Below, in pieces: positions 34,086-46,335 of a stretch of 64,000 nt of DNA; position 1 is the first letter of the stretch; each line of letters starts with the position of its first letter. The notes below the pieces were generated by a model that was not told the DNA's origin, made no database searches, and saw only the letters and a list, made by a program, of their open reading frames with translations. The position numbers were made by a program, and so were the translations under genes. Source of the DNA: Ypsolopha sequella. Taxonomy: Eukaryota; Arthropoda; Insecta; Lepidoptera; Ypsolophidae. The stretch lies in contig OW203987.1 of the NCBI GenBank assembly GCA_934047225.1, positions 30,151,501-30,215,500 of the forward strand, read 5' to 3'.

Positions 34086-35304
34086 GTATTATTATTATTA
34101 TTTAGCAAAAAATACGCGGCTGCACCCGCTCTTTGAGATTCATGTTTTTGTAGTATCAAAGGAAATGTTTAAAAAAATATCACGTTAATTCCAATGAAAA
34201 TGAAAACTTTTGATATTAAAATGGCATTAAAAGAGTAGGCTTTACAATTAAGCTCCTTCATTAGCACGAAAGCAATGTTTTAAAATTTTAATTAGTATAC
34301 AATGTTATTTTATCTACACTCGTATCGTAAAATCTTGATTATGAACTAAAAATAGAGCTTTATGTAAATTTTTTCAACGAACGTTTCTTAGACAGATTTT
34401 TTTTTAATAAAAATACTGTTTTAATAGTAGTTTATGAAGCTGGAAAATAAAGAGTTAAATAAAACACGAGTCTAGTTATTAATAATTTTTGAATTGGAGA
34501 CTGGAAGCTAATTTTGCAAGTGTGTAGGTAAAGTAGTGTATGAAACTACACACAACTGATAGGTTTTAAACCACTCATGTATACTATTTAAAAATTCACA
34601 TCGTGTTTTGACAACCTCTATAAGTGCCAGTTTTATGAACTAATAAATTTGCCACAACAAAAAGAGACAAAGTATAGTTCAACAACTAAAACCCAATTTT
34701 TATAAAAATTATTGTGTTATGCTTAGAATATTCTAAGGGGTATTATTAGTTTCAAGCCCAGTATCCGGGCGTGTCGATGGTTATTTCCCGTGATATAACA
34801 TATTTAAGCATATTTATAGGGCCTCAAAACAGATTTCTAGTTGCGACAATTTTGTGCAGAAGCCTCAATGATTTTCGACTTCAGACCCACTTCAAAACAC
34901 ATGAGACGTACAGTGAAATTATCTTGACAAGAGGAAATCCACACAAATCCATCTTCAAAAAATTTATGACGTAATCGGAAATCTAAGAAGAAGAATCTAA
35001 GAAAACCTTTGTCTTTACTTTCAAGTCCGATGGTTTAAGGTCCTTTAATACTTTATGCGAACTGATTCAGGTCTAGTCCCGTTTGACAGTACTTAAAATG
35101 ATAAAACAAGGCCGGGAATCGACGTCTAACTGTGACAAAGCAAAGAGCTCCTATGACAATTTTGTATTAAAAGGTTTCAAATCAACATTCAATACCATTT
35201 TTTCATTTATTTAAATTAATTCCCCTTCACTCAGTATCATTTTCATCTATTGTGTTGAGTTAAACAATAAAACACATTGATACGAGTATGTTCAATGTCA
35301 TGCA
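34086..35304. other. Unassigned AT-rich DNA
   Basis: Includes 34424-34470, which weakly resembles the start of family HP (AATAGTAGTTTATG...ACACGAG), too diverged to call. Otherwise no supported feature. Confidence 0.4.
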
Positions 35305-35392
35305 GGGGACGTTTCAGGGGACCGGAGGGCTGAGGCATACCTCGGACAGCGTCTTAGCTTAGCTATCCAACGAGGGAATGCTTCCAGCCTTT
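35305..35392 (+). mobile_element. LINE tail fragment
   Basis: Reads RAEAYLGQRLSLAIQRGNAS then SLL in one frame, the same closing peptide as the fragments at 19.3 and 59.8 kb. Only about 90 bp remain, abutting a transposase remnant on the opposite strand. Confidence 0.65.
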
Positions 35393-35397
35393 TGGAA

Positions 35398-35665
35398 ATC
35401 AAATCAAATTTCACCTCATCAAGATTTTTTAATATGATGTGTATTAAATAGTGACATCTGGAGTTGATGCACATTTGAGGCCTATTTATGACATTTTCCG
35501 TAACTTGTCGCAACACCTCCGGTAATATGTTCATTATTTCTCAATAAATATTTTCTTTTAGGGCTGCAAGAGACTGTGGCTTATTCACATACACCATGGA
35601 TTTCAAATAACACCAAAGAAAGAAGTTTCTTTCGGCTGAACGGCCAGTTCTTGGTCTGCCAGACT
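35398..35665 (-). pseudogene. DDE (IS630/Tc1-mariner type) transposase C-terminal remnant
   Basis: On the minus strand, separated by stops and slips, the legible pieces are FFLWCYLKSMVYVNKPQSLA, then ALKENI, then LPEVLRQVTENVINR. The order FFLWGxLKxxVY... followed by LxxxVxxNxxxR is the usual C-terminus of insect DDE_3 transposases, after the last acidic residue. No catalytic residue is included. A long-dead fragment. Confidence 0.65.
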
Positions 35666-36423
35666 TAGGTTTATAAAATGTGGAGCCAGTTCCTTCGAGG
35701 CGTGTGGAAAAGCGTCGAAATGTGCGACCAACCGGTGCCGGGCGGTGGGGAAATCATCGACGAAACTCACTGTGTGTTTTTATCATTGATAAATTATTTC
35801 GTAAAAACATTGACACGATTATTCCACGTTCTTGGGGAGTAAAACGATTTATGTTTATTTCTGGTGTATTTTACATTTGTTACTACACAATTTTTTATTT
35901 AAGGAAGAAAGGAGACGCCATTAAAAAAATATATAAGTATTTTCCATAGTGCCAGTACGTTTGCGCCACCCAGTATAATAAAAATATCAATATGGACATA
36001 TACCGTTTTTAAGTCAAACCGACTAGATTACACAAAGTCGGTTTAGAAACATGCGAAGCACTATTTATTTACACTACCACTATTTATTTACTCGTAAGCT
36101 GTACCTATCTTCTTGTATATAGTAGGTATGTGTGTAGGAGAAGTTGTCATTTCAAACAGATTGCATCAGCGACGCGACTGAAACCCGCAATTTCCCGTCT
36201 AGGAGACAATTTCTTCCTGTTTTCATGAGCAATGGAAACTAGACTATAAAATTTGAGGATAGAGTTGTTATTTCAGTGACTGAGCAAAGCTTTCGCCAAA
36301 TGTGCTGATGCATTCAAACTGATTACAGCGTCAAAGTCATTCATACCATGACTGGGTTCGCAAATTGAGGTACCCCAGGGAGTAACAGTATCAATACGAG
36401 AAATAGTTAGCCTTCTGGGGTAT
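35666..36423. other. Unassigned DNA
   Basis: No supported feature. Confidence 0.45.
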
Positions 36424-37107
36424 TTTTAGGGTTCCATAGCTTGTCATGGAAAAACGGAACCCTTATAGGATCATTTTGTTGTCCGTATGTTTGTCTGTAT
36501 GTCCGTATGTCAATAATAATAAAATTCTTTATTGCATAAGACCAAAATTTCATAGGTGAGCTTATTACTATTTAGTATTCTCTACCAGCTAACCTTTGGT
36601 AATAGGAAAGTTGTTGAGGATCAAGGCACAAGACAAAGCAGGTTCTCTCAGGCTCGGCTTGAGATTAATAACTTGATATTTTATAATAATTTATGAACTT
36701 GAAATTAATCTTGAAAACTAAAACTAAGGTATAAAGCACTATCTAAAAAATAAAAATTCAAGTCCACAATATACAACTCGTCAAAGAATATTTTCAAAAT
36801 AAATACGTACTTACTATAAAAATCCCACTTTTTGACTTATCATTTCAACATTTACCGGTAACATAAAATCTTGAAATTTGGAAGGAAGGCCTTTGTCCTA
36901 AGTTTAAGAATAAATCCGAAAATTTTTAATTTCTGATTCTAAAAGGATTTTAGAATTTTAGAAATTTCTGATTGTGATACTTGATCAACTTAACATTTTG
37001 CAGTTTTGTTTCATACATTTTAAACATGAAATGATAAGGTTTTTTTACTAACTTGTTAAATATTATGGTACGGAACCATATTTGCCCACTTGCCCAGTTT
37101 TTCAACC
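36424..37107 (+). repeat. Family CG repeat interrupted by a LINE 3' end
   Basis: Left part 'ttttagggttccatagcttg' to 'tgtctgtatgtccgtatgtc' (36424-36515); right part from about 36806, ending 'attatggtacggaaccat' and 'cccacttgcccagtttttc' (to 37107). The middle is foreign. Confidence 0.6.
36512..36806 (-). mobile_element. LINE 3' UTR fragment inside the CG repeat
   Basis: Minus-strand fragment whose end is 'tgcaataaagaattttatta' (36516-36540 on the top strand), including AATAAA and a short terminal repeat. No frame remains. Confidence 0.5.
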
Positions 37108-37162
37108 TATGTTATAATCATTAATCACCAAAAAAGCCTAAGACCTAGAACTTACGCAGTTA

Positions 37163-37555
37163 TAGTAGTTTATGCTACAAGGGCAAAAAGGAATAAATTA
37201 CGAGGACGATTTAAAACACGAGCGTAGCGAGTGTTATAAACGTAACCGAGTAATTTATTGCTCTTACGCCCGTGTATCGTACTACGTTTTTCAATGCATA
37301 GTGTGAGGAAATAAAACAAATATAATCTTGTGAACTTTAAATTATGATTGGCTCAAAAGGACTGTATCCAGAGCCGTTAAACAATGGAAAAAAAAGTAAT
37401 ACATTTGTGGTACACAGGAAAGGTTGCAGGTTAGCCAACCATTGAAAAAAAATAAAAAATAATAATAATAATAAAGCCCCAGGGGAAAATAATCGACTTT
37501 CTGTTCGGCTTTGATGCCTATAAAGTGGACATTTACGAGCACATGCATTGAAAAA
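37163..37555 (+). repeat. Family HP repeat, copy 4, full length
   Basis: TAGTAGTTTATGC to TGCATTGAAAAA, intact hairpin with one change in an inner arm (GTGTTATAAA). Confidence 0.8.
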
Positions 37556-37705
37556 TATATAAAGTCAAAATATTATAAAAAACATAGAGCCCATAGGAAC
37601 ATGTTAGCTAAACCTTACAAATTATGCTTTGTTTTATGTCAAATTTTGTCTGTTTAACAATACAATCGTAGTCCAGATCATGGCTCGAAACCATCTTACA
37701 GATGA

Positions 37706-38396
37706 ACTGTTAAAAAAAAACCCGCCAAGTGCGAGTCAGACTCGTGTTGTGGATGAACTTTTCCTTTAATATTTACGTAATCGTATATTACCATGATTTT
37801 TTTCATATTGTTTGGTTCACCAGTTATGGAGAAAAGGGGGGACATACATTTTTTAATGTTTTTTTCAAGATTTCTTGAAACTAAATAGCCAAATTAAATA
37901 TTTATACAATCAACTTTTTAATACTTACAATATTGTATTTTGACTTTTTTTTTTTAAATTTACTTTACCATTTTTTATATTTATAGCTTTCCTTATCATA
38001 TTTTTCGGTCTACCAGTTTTGGAGAGTAGGGGGGCACATAAGTATTTTTTTAAAGATTTCTCGAAACTAGTTCCAGCAAATGTACTAAAATTATATTTTT
38101 GTACAATTAACTTTTTAATATTTACAATTTGATACCTGTATTGTATTGTAAGGAGAATATTTTTATATTTTTCACTTTCGTTTTGAAAATATTTTAAGCG
38201 ATTTCAAACATTTTATATTTTTTTTACACCGTGATATGTGGGCAAATGAATACTATTTTTATGCCAAATTTCATGTCTTTATCTTCAACGTTGCTAAAGT
38301 TATGAGGCTGCGACATACGGACGGACGGACGGACAACGGAGTCTCAACATAAAGGTTCCTTTTGTACCTTTTAGGTACTACGGAACCCTAAAAATT
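37706..38396 (+). repeat. Family CG repeat, full long form
   Basis: Opens with an A-run and 'ccgccaagtgcgagtcagac' and closes 'aggtactacggaaccctaaa'. Two internal modules carry 'ccagttntggagannaggggg' type sequence near 37830 and 38020. About 690 bp, non-coding. Confidence 0.75.
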
Positions 38397-39205
38397 TTGC
38401 AGATATTTGTTAGAAAAACGTTCTAAAGCTACGACATCAACAAATTTTGTTCTACTGGAAGTACGTTTGTCTCAGAGCAACGTAAATGGATTCGTCTGAA
38501 GTTTCAACATTGTTCTGCAGACGGACGGATAAACCGGACTTTATTTAAAAGCCCGAGAGTGATTTGTTTTTATTTTATTATGACCACAGGCACGCCGAGA
38601 CATTATCACGGTTGATTTTTAGGACTCCGTAACCAAATTACAAAATGGACCTCTTATTTTTGTAATTCTTCTGCCTGTTAGTCCCTTTGTCATGGGTCTC
38701 TAGCTCGTAAAGAGAATGAGCTATAAATCTTAAATATGTATATTTTATGTAGTTTTTTGACCGTTTTTTTTTTACGACATGTTAGGGTATTTATCTAATT
38801 CAGTATTTATCTCATTCAATCTTTCTTTTTATTTTATTCTTTTAACATCAAAAATAAAAACAATGGAGAGCCATCAAAGTTGTTGACAGTTATCTTACAT
38901 TTTAAGCAAAAGGCGAGCTTATCTCTGAAATATATTTCTACCAGCAAGTCCTTGGTGATATAATCGAATAAATTAAAATATTTGTACACTTACCTCTTGC
39001 TTTGTATTAAAAAAAAGCAGTGGCGAAATAGGTGGGTCTGGATCGTAGCAGATAAGAATCTGTAGTCTCTGCAAACCCCTCTGCGAGACAGGTGTGGGTG
39101 CGTGTATGTACGATTGTACGTATTTGTGATGAAATTTACATTTTGAAAGTGTTAACGTATCCCAAGTACGATGATACATGGTAGTTGTAACAGTACATTA
39201 TTTTG
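38397..39205. other. Unassigned DNA
   Basis: No supported feature. Confidence 0.45.
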
Positions 39206-39520
39206 AGCCGTCGCAGTGGGAGGATAAGGCAGCTCAACGCGCAGAGTGGCGGAATCTTGTTCAAAGAAAAGTTTATGACTTTGAACAAGAACGAAGACCG
39301 AAAAAAGGACGAACTTAAGTCTCGGCCACCTACGAACATCTCTTACAACTACATGAATGGTGTGCTGAAGTGCGCGCTATGTTGGCGTACATTTAATGCA
39401 AAAATTGGTTACGCGTGTCACTTGAGAGCACATCAGAGAGCTGGACAGCTTAGCTCTCAAACTTGACAGGAGTTAAAGAAGCCGTCGCTGTGGCCGAGAA
39501 CGGCTGTGAGGCTATATATA
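39206..39520 (+). pseudogene. C-terminal tail of an APE-type LINE protein (zinc finger), frameshifted
   Basis: Reads [19 protein letters not shown] then [13 protein letters not shown], slips one base at about 39303, and continues ELKSRPP and [20 protein letters not shown] with a C2H2 arrangement (C-x2-C-x12-H-x3-H). It parallels the end of the intact protein at 41991-45170 residue by residue but at moderate identity, so it is a separate subfamily, not a copy of that insertion. 5'-truncated. Confidence 0.8.
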
Positions 39521-40026
39521 TACATTATACTTATATATACGAGCGGGCGGCGGAATCATAGGTATTGCCCGACGAGTTGCTATAATACGAGTCAGGCAAT
39601 ACCCGTTTCCGCCAAAGCATTAGTGCTTTTCTCGAACATTGTGAGGTAATAAAAAAGGCGTTTGCAAAGAACAAGTAATTTACATTCCTAAGCTATAGCT
39701 GGAAGCGAGTTTTCCATGACCACATTGGCTTCTTTTTTCTGGTCTTACACCATAAATTATCTATCTCTATGCTACCACTGACGCTGTTCTCTTACGCATT
39801 TTTCGAAGTATTTATATGACAATTAGTTTTATGTGCCGCAATTTTGTCACCTACTAAAAACTTTAAAATTTTTATGTTTTGGAGTGGATAGTTCTATGTT
39901 CGCATCTCGTATAGGGGACCCTTTTCAGAACTTGTACGTCACTTCCTTAATTGACTTCATCAAAGAATTCCGCAGATCAAGGCAATTTCTTATTTTATTG
40001 AAATAAACAAAACATGTTATATAACG

Positions 40027-40190
40027 ATTTATATAAAAACGGCTCACCTCAATACGTGTTATGATCGGGAAAGCCGACCAGTTTCAGCGGATTTAGACTG
40101 CCTTCATCTGGGCGAGTAAAGACGTTTACGCGACGACGTTACGCCTCACACACAGAGTGAATTATCCTCAAGTCTCATTTAATTCTATAA
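40027..40190 (+). repeat. Dispersed repeat, longer partner of 21812-21912
   Basis: Same sequence as at 21.8 kb plus about 40 bp ('gacgtttacgcgacgacg', 'cctcacacacagagtg') that the other copy lacks. Unclassified. Confidence 0.75.
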
Positions 40191-40374
40191 ATGTTATATA
40201 ATATTAGAGGACATCGTATTAAAAGACACTTATATATCTGAAAACGCGATTTGATTAACTATGCTAAACAGAAAAAAATCGCAAAGTCAGCTGTTTAAAT
40301 CTACAACTCTCAAAATTCACGAGGATTTTTGACTAACATTACCTTAGACATTTATAGAAATATTTTTATTTATC

Positions 40375-40830
40375 ATAAAATCATAAATCTTTATTGCTGA
40401 ATATGAGTATTTACAATGGTGTTAAAAATAAAAGGCACATACATATTCGACCTTGTCGGTATTGCAAATAATAGAACATGCATGACATTATTATCTATTT
40501 ACAATTTAATCTAATATAAGTTACAATGTAATGCAAATAAAAATAAAATAGTAGATAATTAAATAATTTAACAATACAATTAATTGAATAATATATCCTT
40601 ATCATTTAAATATTCGACAACAGAGTAGTAGCATATTTTTATCAAAAACATTTTGATTTTGTTTATGTACACACTATCACTAATTATATTTTTAAAGTTA
40701 TTATTATTAGGTAGTTTGCTATACACTGTATTTGTCATCTGTTGGGTGTTATCACTGAGGGTCTTAAGTCGTGAAGTTGGGAGCACCAAGTGATCCTTAT
40801 ATCTGTAGGAGCGGCTTTTAGTTTCGGTTT
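40375..40830 (-). mobile_element. Jockey/CR1-type LINE: ORF2 C-terminus and 3' UTR
   Basis: On the minus strand the end of an ORF2-like frame is legible from about 40825 to 40580 (YRYKDHLVLPTSRLKT, then YSKLPNNNNFK, then KMFLIKICYYSVVEYLND). Such an ending, with a closing YS-x-x-EFL/YL motif, is usual for these LINEs. An AT-rich 3' UTR follows, ending near 40375 with 'aataaagatttatgat' on the minus strand. 5'-truncated. Confidence 0.65.
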
Positions 40831-41136
40831 TTTTTTATAAAAAGATGTGTCTGCTTACGTGCAAATATACACAATTCAAGTATGTATAGTGACAGCAGAG
40901 TTAATATTTTGAATTTTTTGAAAAATGGTTAACAGCTTTGTCTCCGTGTAATTTTTGCTATAATTCTGATTCAACTTTTCTGGGATACAAATAACTGTTC
41001 AAATTCAGTACTATTTCCCCACAGTATTATACCATACTTCAGCAATTTTTAACATATACTTATTTTAAAAATTGCTGAAGTTTTGCCTGTGTTTATGATG
41101 TAAAGTGGGCTGTAATAGTTTTACAAGTTTCAAGTT

Positions 41137-44100
41137 TTTGGGGTGTAGTGGCGTGTCTAGTGGTGATAACTTTTTGAATCTGTTAGCCGCTCTCTGAAAT
41201 GAGACAGATTCACTCTGGTCCACAGACACTCCGCAATCTCTCACCAGTGGCTCCTAGAAGCTGCAGTACACGTGGCGGCCACACCCTGGGACACCACGTC
41301 GGTTCGTGGGCTAAACCTGGTTGAGGGGGACCTATACAGGTCTTACGCGGTTACCTCCCGCTTTTCTGTGTACGAAGTCTGACTTGGCGTGGAAGGCAAT
41401 TCTGCAGCTGATAAGCGTAGGATATTGGCGGACGCGGCAAGTCAGCACGGCCTAAGTGGAAGGCCTAGGGCGGCGTTAGAGGTCTCAAGTGAACGTCGGC
41501 CAGAAACTGCATCTGAACCTCTTTCTGGTTGTAGCGGTTACACGTTCCATCAGGCACAGAGAGGTTTAGACGAGAGAGTGCACCTGTGTTTGCGCACACA
41601 CTTGTGCACTATAATATGTCCTGCGTAATTGACTGTTTCTGCTACTGGACCTCCGATTTTAGAAACAAGTCCTGTGGCGATGGGCAGCGGCAGAGAGGTC
41701 TGATTGTGATGCCAATCGGGCTTTGGCTAATGTCTGCACGCAGGCGACTCAAGGAGAGTGGTCGCTTTCATGCTGCACAGGGTCATCAGTGTGGATTCGG
41801 CAGCACCTTGAGTGACGGAGCAGCCCTATTTAGGGAGGCCCTGCTCGCCCCGAACGGGGGAGGGACTAGAAAAGGTGTCCTAAACAAGGCTTGACCCAAA
41901 CCCGCACAGAAGTAGTAACCACGGCTGCTTCTGCATCACCTAATTCGTGGTCGAAAGCACAGAGGTAAAAATAACATAAAGCATTCGGATATGACATTCG
42001 GCGCATGGAATGTACGCACTCTTCTCGATCGTAGTACAAACCAATGTCCTGAGAGGAAAACTGCCATCGTAGCCCGAGAACTCCAACGCTATGGTGTGGA
42101 CATCGCAGCTCTCAGTGAGACTCACCTGGCTGACGAGGGGGAGATGGTGGAATACGGCGGTGGGTATACCTTCTTTTGGAAGGGAATCTCTGCCTCAGAG
42201 CCTAGGAGATCTGGCGTTGGTTTCGCGGTAAAAAATACGATCGCTTCGAAGCTGGAAGAGTGTCCAGTACACACCTCGGACCGCGTTACTTCCTTGCGTC
42301 TTCACTTGGCCAACAACAACTACCTGACTGTCGTTAGTGTCTATGCGCCGACTATGGACCGAGATGACGATATCAAGGACAGGTTTTATGAGGAGCTCAC
42401 ACAAACCCTCACTAAAGTTCGCCCTCGAGAGCAACTGCTCTTATTGGGTGACTTTAATGCTAGGGTTGGTCGTGACTATGAAGCCTGGCCTAAGGTCTTG
42501 GGAAGACACGGTGTTGGTAATATGAATAGTAATGGACGGTTACTGCTCTCATTATGTGCCCAATTCAATCTGGCAATCACCAACACCATGTTTAGACTCC
42601 CGGCTAAATATAAGACTACATGGATGCATCCCAGGTCCAAACATTGGCACCTCATAGACTACGCTATAGTCAGGCAGCGGGACATCTCCCAGGTCCTTAT
42701 CACCCGTGTCATGCGGGGTGCTCATTGCTGGAGTGACCATCGGCTTGTCTTGACCAAGCTGAAACTTCGACTTTTTCCTCCGCGCAGATCTCAAGGAGTG
42801 ATGCCAAAGAAGTTAGATCTAGGGAAACTCCAGAACCTGGAGACCCGGAAAATCTACTCCCTGGCGATCAGTGAAGTGGTTCAGACGCTGGATACTGAGA
42901 ATGGCGATCCTGTAGCTATCTGGCAAACGCTTTCGTCCAGTCTTGTCGATGTAGCCACGCAGAAACTTGGTATAAAACCTCGTCAATGCGAGGATTGGTT
43001 CGACGAGAACAACGAAAGCCTAGCCGAAGCAATAAGGAAGCACCGAACTCTCCTCCGTAACCACCGCACTGAACAGTCGAAGGAAGTCAGGCAGAGTAGT
43101 GCTCAGCTCAGAGGTAAGGTCAGAGAGATAAAAGACAGGTGGTGGCAGGAAAAGGCCAAGCACATACAGTGGCTTGCAGACACGCATCAAATGGGCACAT
43201 TTTACGAAGAGGTCCGTCAATTAGTAGGTAAGTCAGCCCGCAGTAGTGTTCCATTAAGGTCATCTGATGGTACATTACTACTTACAAGCAAGCAGGACGT
43301 GCTCCAGCGCTGGCGGGAACATTTCAACAGCGTACTGAACGTTGACCGAGATGCGGATCTGCATCACATCAGCTCAATAGCAGTATTGCCAGCCTGCACT
43401 GAGCTTGACAAGCCACTGTCACTAAGTGAGGTCGTTCTTGCCATTAAACAACAGCAGAATAAAAAAGCGGTGGGCATTGACAATTTGCCCGGAGAGCTAC
43501 TTAAGTATGGAGGTGACGAGTTGCACGGTACAATCTGGAGGCTCTTTGTTGAGATGTGGGAAAAGGAGCGGGTACCGGAAGACTTTCATCTGTCTCGTAT
43601 CTGCTCCTTGTACAAAAACAAAGGAGATCGCTCCGACTGCAATTCGTACAGAGGTATATCTCTCCTTACCTCTCCGGGAAAAGTCTTTGCCCGGATATTG
43701 CTTAACCGCTTAGTGCCCCTGTCTGAGAACATCCTGCCGGAAACCCAATTTGGCTTTCGCCCGGAAAGAGGTACCTGCGAGGCTATTTTCTCCATACGTC
43801 AACTCCAGGAGAAAAGCAGAGAACAGAGTCAGGAACTGTATATGTGTTTTGTTGACCTGGAAAAAGCCTTCGACAGTGTGCCTCGGGAAGCTTTATGGGT
43901 GGTGATGACGAAACTGGGATGCACGGATAAGTTTGTGAGGTTGGTCCGGCTACTGCATGATGACATGCAGTGTTGTGTCGCGGTAAAGGGCGAAGATACA
44001 GAGTTCTTCAATGTCAGCTGTGGAGTCAAGCAAGGCTGCGTGCTGGCACCCACTCTCTTTGCCCTTTACTTTGCCGTGGTAGTTCGGGAAGCCTTGCAAT

Positions 44101-45210
44101 CAGTGCCTGACGGTATCCGTATTCGTTTTCGCACCGACGGCGGTGTTTTCAACTTAGCCAGGCTGAAAGCATACACCAAAGTGTGTCTTACCACCATAAC
44201 GGAGATAATGTACGCAGATGACCTGTGTTTCGTGGCGGAATCCTCAGATGATCTACAGCGCTTAATGTCGAGCCTCGATGAGATATGTCGGCGTTTTGGC
44301 CTAAAAATCAGTGTTAAGAAAACCGAAGTGATGGTTCAAAACACTCTCAGTGCGCCAGTCGATATAAAACTCGGTGAGGCATCGCTGAAGCAAGTAGATA
44401 AATTCAAATATCTGGGGAGCACGATTACATCCAAGTGCCATCTTGACGATGAAGTCAACAGCAGAATAGGAGCAGCTGCTGCAGCCTACGGCAAACTTCG
44501 TCCCAAGGTGTTCCGGTCACATGACCTAAAGCTCCATACAAAGGTCTCTGTGTACATGGCGATAGTTTTGCCTAATCTTCTCTATGCCTCCGAATCGTGG
44601 TGTCCATACCGGAAGCATATTCGCACATTGGATAGGTTCCACCTCAAATGCCTGCGTGACATCCAGAACATCCACTGGTCGGACCGTGTGAGAAACACGG
44701 AAGTTCTGCGACGTGCTGATGTCGGTGGGATTGAGGCCTATCTAATGAGGCGTCAGCTGCGATGGTGTGGCCATGTTTCCCGAATGTCTGATGCCAGGGT
44801 GGCTAAGCGCATCTTCTACTCCGAACTGCAGGAAGGGAAACGGAAACAGGGCGGCCAATTTCTGCGGTATAAAGATGTGCTTAACCGCCACATGAAGAAA
44901 TGTGCAATAGACCCAGCACAATGGGAAACACTGGCAGCAGACAGACCACATTGGAGGCAGGCTGTGAACACTAAGGTGTATGCTTTCGAATCGATTAGAC
45001 GCGCTGAGCTCGACACAAAACGAGACCAGCTTAAGGCCCGACCACCAGTGGCCATCAATTATAATATAGTTGGAGGGGTGCTGACGTGCAGTGAATGTGG
45101 CCGCACGTTCACTGCAAAAATCGGCTACGTCAGCCACGTGAGGGCTCACCAGCGCCGCTCTCAGCATTGACAGTCGCTGTGACCGAAAACGGCCTTGAAC
45201 TGATTGATTG
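41137..45210 (+). mobile_element. Full-length APE-type LINE with 14-bp target duplication
   Basis: ACAAGTTTCAAGTT occurs at 41123-41136 and again at 45211-45224, bracketing 4,074 bp. The 5' UTR (41137-41990, GC-richer, no long frame) is followed by one long intact ORF and a very short 3' UTR ending TGATTGATTG, a short terminal repeat as in RTE-like elements. Clear start, clear end, intact frame and exact target duplication together point to a young, possibly active copy. Confidence 0.9.
41991..45170 (+). CDS. APE-type LINE protein: endonuclease, reverse transcriptase, C2H2 finger
   Basis: 1059 residues, starting at the ATG at 41991. The N-terminal endonuclease opens [11 protein letters not shown] and holds LSETHL and [11 protein letters not shown]. 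The reverse transcriptase runs from about residue 490 ([67 protein letters not shown]), with YADD at 741-744. Beyond it lies the WCGHVSRM...GKRKQGGQ region and, at the very end, a zinc finger with C1033, C1036, H1049 and H1053. Proteins of this type are often mis-annotated in genomes as 'craniofacial development protein 2-like'. It would nick chromosomal DNA and reverse-transcribe its own RNA there. All catalytic motifs look intact. I leave open whether it belongs to RTE or a neighbouring clade. Confidence 0.92.
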   Translation: MTFGAWNVRTLLDRSTNQCPERKTAIVARELQRYGVDIAALSETHLADEGEMVEYGGGYTFFWKGISASEPRRSGVGFAVKNTIASKLEECPVHTSDRVTSLRLHLANNNYLTVVSVYAPTMDRDDDIKDRFYEELTQTLTKVRPREQLLLLGDFNARVGRDYEAWPKVLGRHGVGNMNSNGRLLLSLCAQFNLAITNTMFRLPAKYKTTWMHPRSKHWHLIDYAIVRQRDISQVLITRVMRGAHCWSDHRLVLTKLKLRLFPPRRSQGVMPKKLDLGKLQNLETRKIYSLAISEVVQTLDTENGDPVAIWQTLSSSLVDVATQKLGIKPRQCEDWFDENNESLAEAIRKHRTLLRNHRTEQSKEVRQSSAQLRGKVREIKDRWWQEKAKHIQWLADTHQMGTFYEEVRQLVGKSARSSVPLRSSDGTLLLTSKQDVLQRWREHFNSVLNVDRDADLHHISSIAVLPACTELDKPLSLSEVVLAIKQQQNKKAVGIDNLPGELLKYGGDELHGTIWRLFVEMWEKERVPEDFHLSRICSLYKNKGDRSDCNSYRGISLLTSPGKVFARILLNRLVPLSENILPETQFGFRPERGTCEAIFSIRQLQEKSREQSQELYMCFVDLEKAFDSVPREALWVVMTKLGCTDKFVRLVRLLHDDMQCCVAVKGEDTEFFNVSCGVKQGCVLAPTLFALYFAVVVREALQSVPDGIRIRFRTDGGVFNLARLKAYTKVCLTTITEIMYADDLCFVAESSDDLQRLMSSLDEICRRFGLKISVKKTEVMVQNTLSAPVDIKLGEASLKQVDKFKYLGSTITSKCHLDDEVNSRIGAAAAAYGKLRPKVFRSHDLKLHTKVSVYMAIVLPNLLYASESWCPYRKHIRTLDRFHLKCLRDIQNIHWSDRVRNTEVLRRADVGGIEAYLMRRQLRWCGHVSRMSDARVAKRIFYSELQEGKRKQGGQFLRYKDVLNRHMKKCAIDPAQWETLAADRPHWRQAVNTKVYAFESIRRAELDTKRDQLKARPPVAINYNIVGGVLTCSECGRTFTAKIGYVSHVRAHQRRSQH

Positions 45211-45333
45211 ACAAGTTTCAAGTTCTTTATTGCACACATATATTGTCACATATATAGTTATTAATTTTACAATAACACCCTGTAACGGTATAGCAATATA
45301 ATGATGGCTTAATTTTAAACTTATAAAATTGAA

Positions 45334-45485
45334 TAGTAGTTTATGCTATTAGGGCGAAAAGCAATAAATTACGAGGACGATTTAAAACACAAGCGTAGCG
45401 AGTGTTTTAAACGTAACCGAGTAATTTATTGCTTTTACGCCCTTGTATCATACTACGTTTTTCAATGCATAGTGTGAGGAAATGA
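45334..45485 (+). repeat. Family HP repeat, copy 5, left part
   Basis: Starts TAGTAGTTTATGC and includes the whole terminal hairpin, then stops after 'gtgtgaggaaatga', where a TIR element has inserted. Continues at 46508. Confidence 0.8.
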
Positions 45486-45843
45486 TAAAATAAACTTTTA
45501 ACAAAAAAATAGCAACCGACTTCAATAGTAACAGCAGTCATTCACTAAAAAGCTAATAATAATTCTATAAAGACCGATGGTACCGAAGCAACACTTTAGC
45601 CGACTTCTTTCTTCCTGAAACGTTATGTTATCTAGAAGTCGGCGTTCTTATATTGGTTTCTATGTTGCTATATCGTAGGAAATACGCCGACTTCTAGATA
45701 ACATAATGTTTCAGGAAGAAAGAAGTCGGCAAAAGTGTTGCTTCGGTACCATCGGTCTTTATAGAATTATTATTAGCTTTTTAGTGAATGACTGCTGTTA
45801 CTATTGAAGTCGGTTGCTATTTTTTTGTTAAAAGTTTATTTTA
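45486..45843. repeat. 159-bp near-perfect inverted repeat
   Basis: Arms 45486-45644 and 45685-45843 are exactly equal in length and I count two mismatches over 159 bp; the loop is 40 bp. The left arm is also the left end of the TIR element, so the right arm looks like an inverted duplicate of that end. Confidence 0.92.
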
Positions 45844-45964
45844 TTTCACATTTTTTAGTGTTGCTGGGTTAAATTGTGAGGTATAGGTAGTTCTTGCAAA
45901 CGTGGTGTTAATATGAAACGAAGTTCAAGTGAGTATAAGTAGCCATGTTTGAGTAGCTTCCTGC

Positions 45965-46335
45965 TATCAGCACCCTAACACAACATGATTACCGCAATCT
46001 CGAGTTATGTGCTGTCATCCGTTGAAGAGTTCTACGGTGATGAAGCCAAGATCGAAGGTCAGGTGGGTATTCTGATAATCTCCAAGTAATACACTTGAAT
46101 CAGCACCCTAACGCAGTGATTGCCGCAATCTCGAGTTATGTGCTCTGATCCGTTGAAGAGTTCTATGGTGAATATGTTGATGAAGCCAGGATCGAAGGTC
46201 AGGTGGAAGAATGTCGATTTTCAAGTAATACCTTGTAATCAACACCCAAGTACATAGCGATTGCCTCAATTTTGAGAGATATGCTGTCATTTTCTGAGGA
46301 GTTCCACTGCCTATCTCTGAAGACCTTCATCAGAT
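45965..46335 (+). repeat. Three tandem units of about 125 bp
   Basis: Units begin near 45965, 46097 and 46238 with 'atcagcaccctaac'-like sequence, followed by 'gccgcaatctcgagttatgtg' and 'gttgaagagttctaygg'. The third is more diverged. Confidence 0.8.

Noticed and set aside
34424..34560. Seventh HP copy
   Set aside because: Only the first dozen bases and a short 'acacgag' agree; too diverged to count.
44742..45239. 165-codon minus-strand frame opposite the end of the APE-type LINE
   Set aside because: Antisense shadow; it contains no motif and crosses the LINE 3' boundary.
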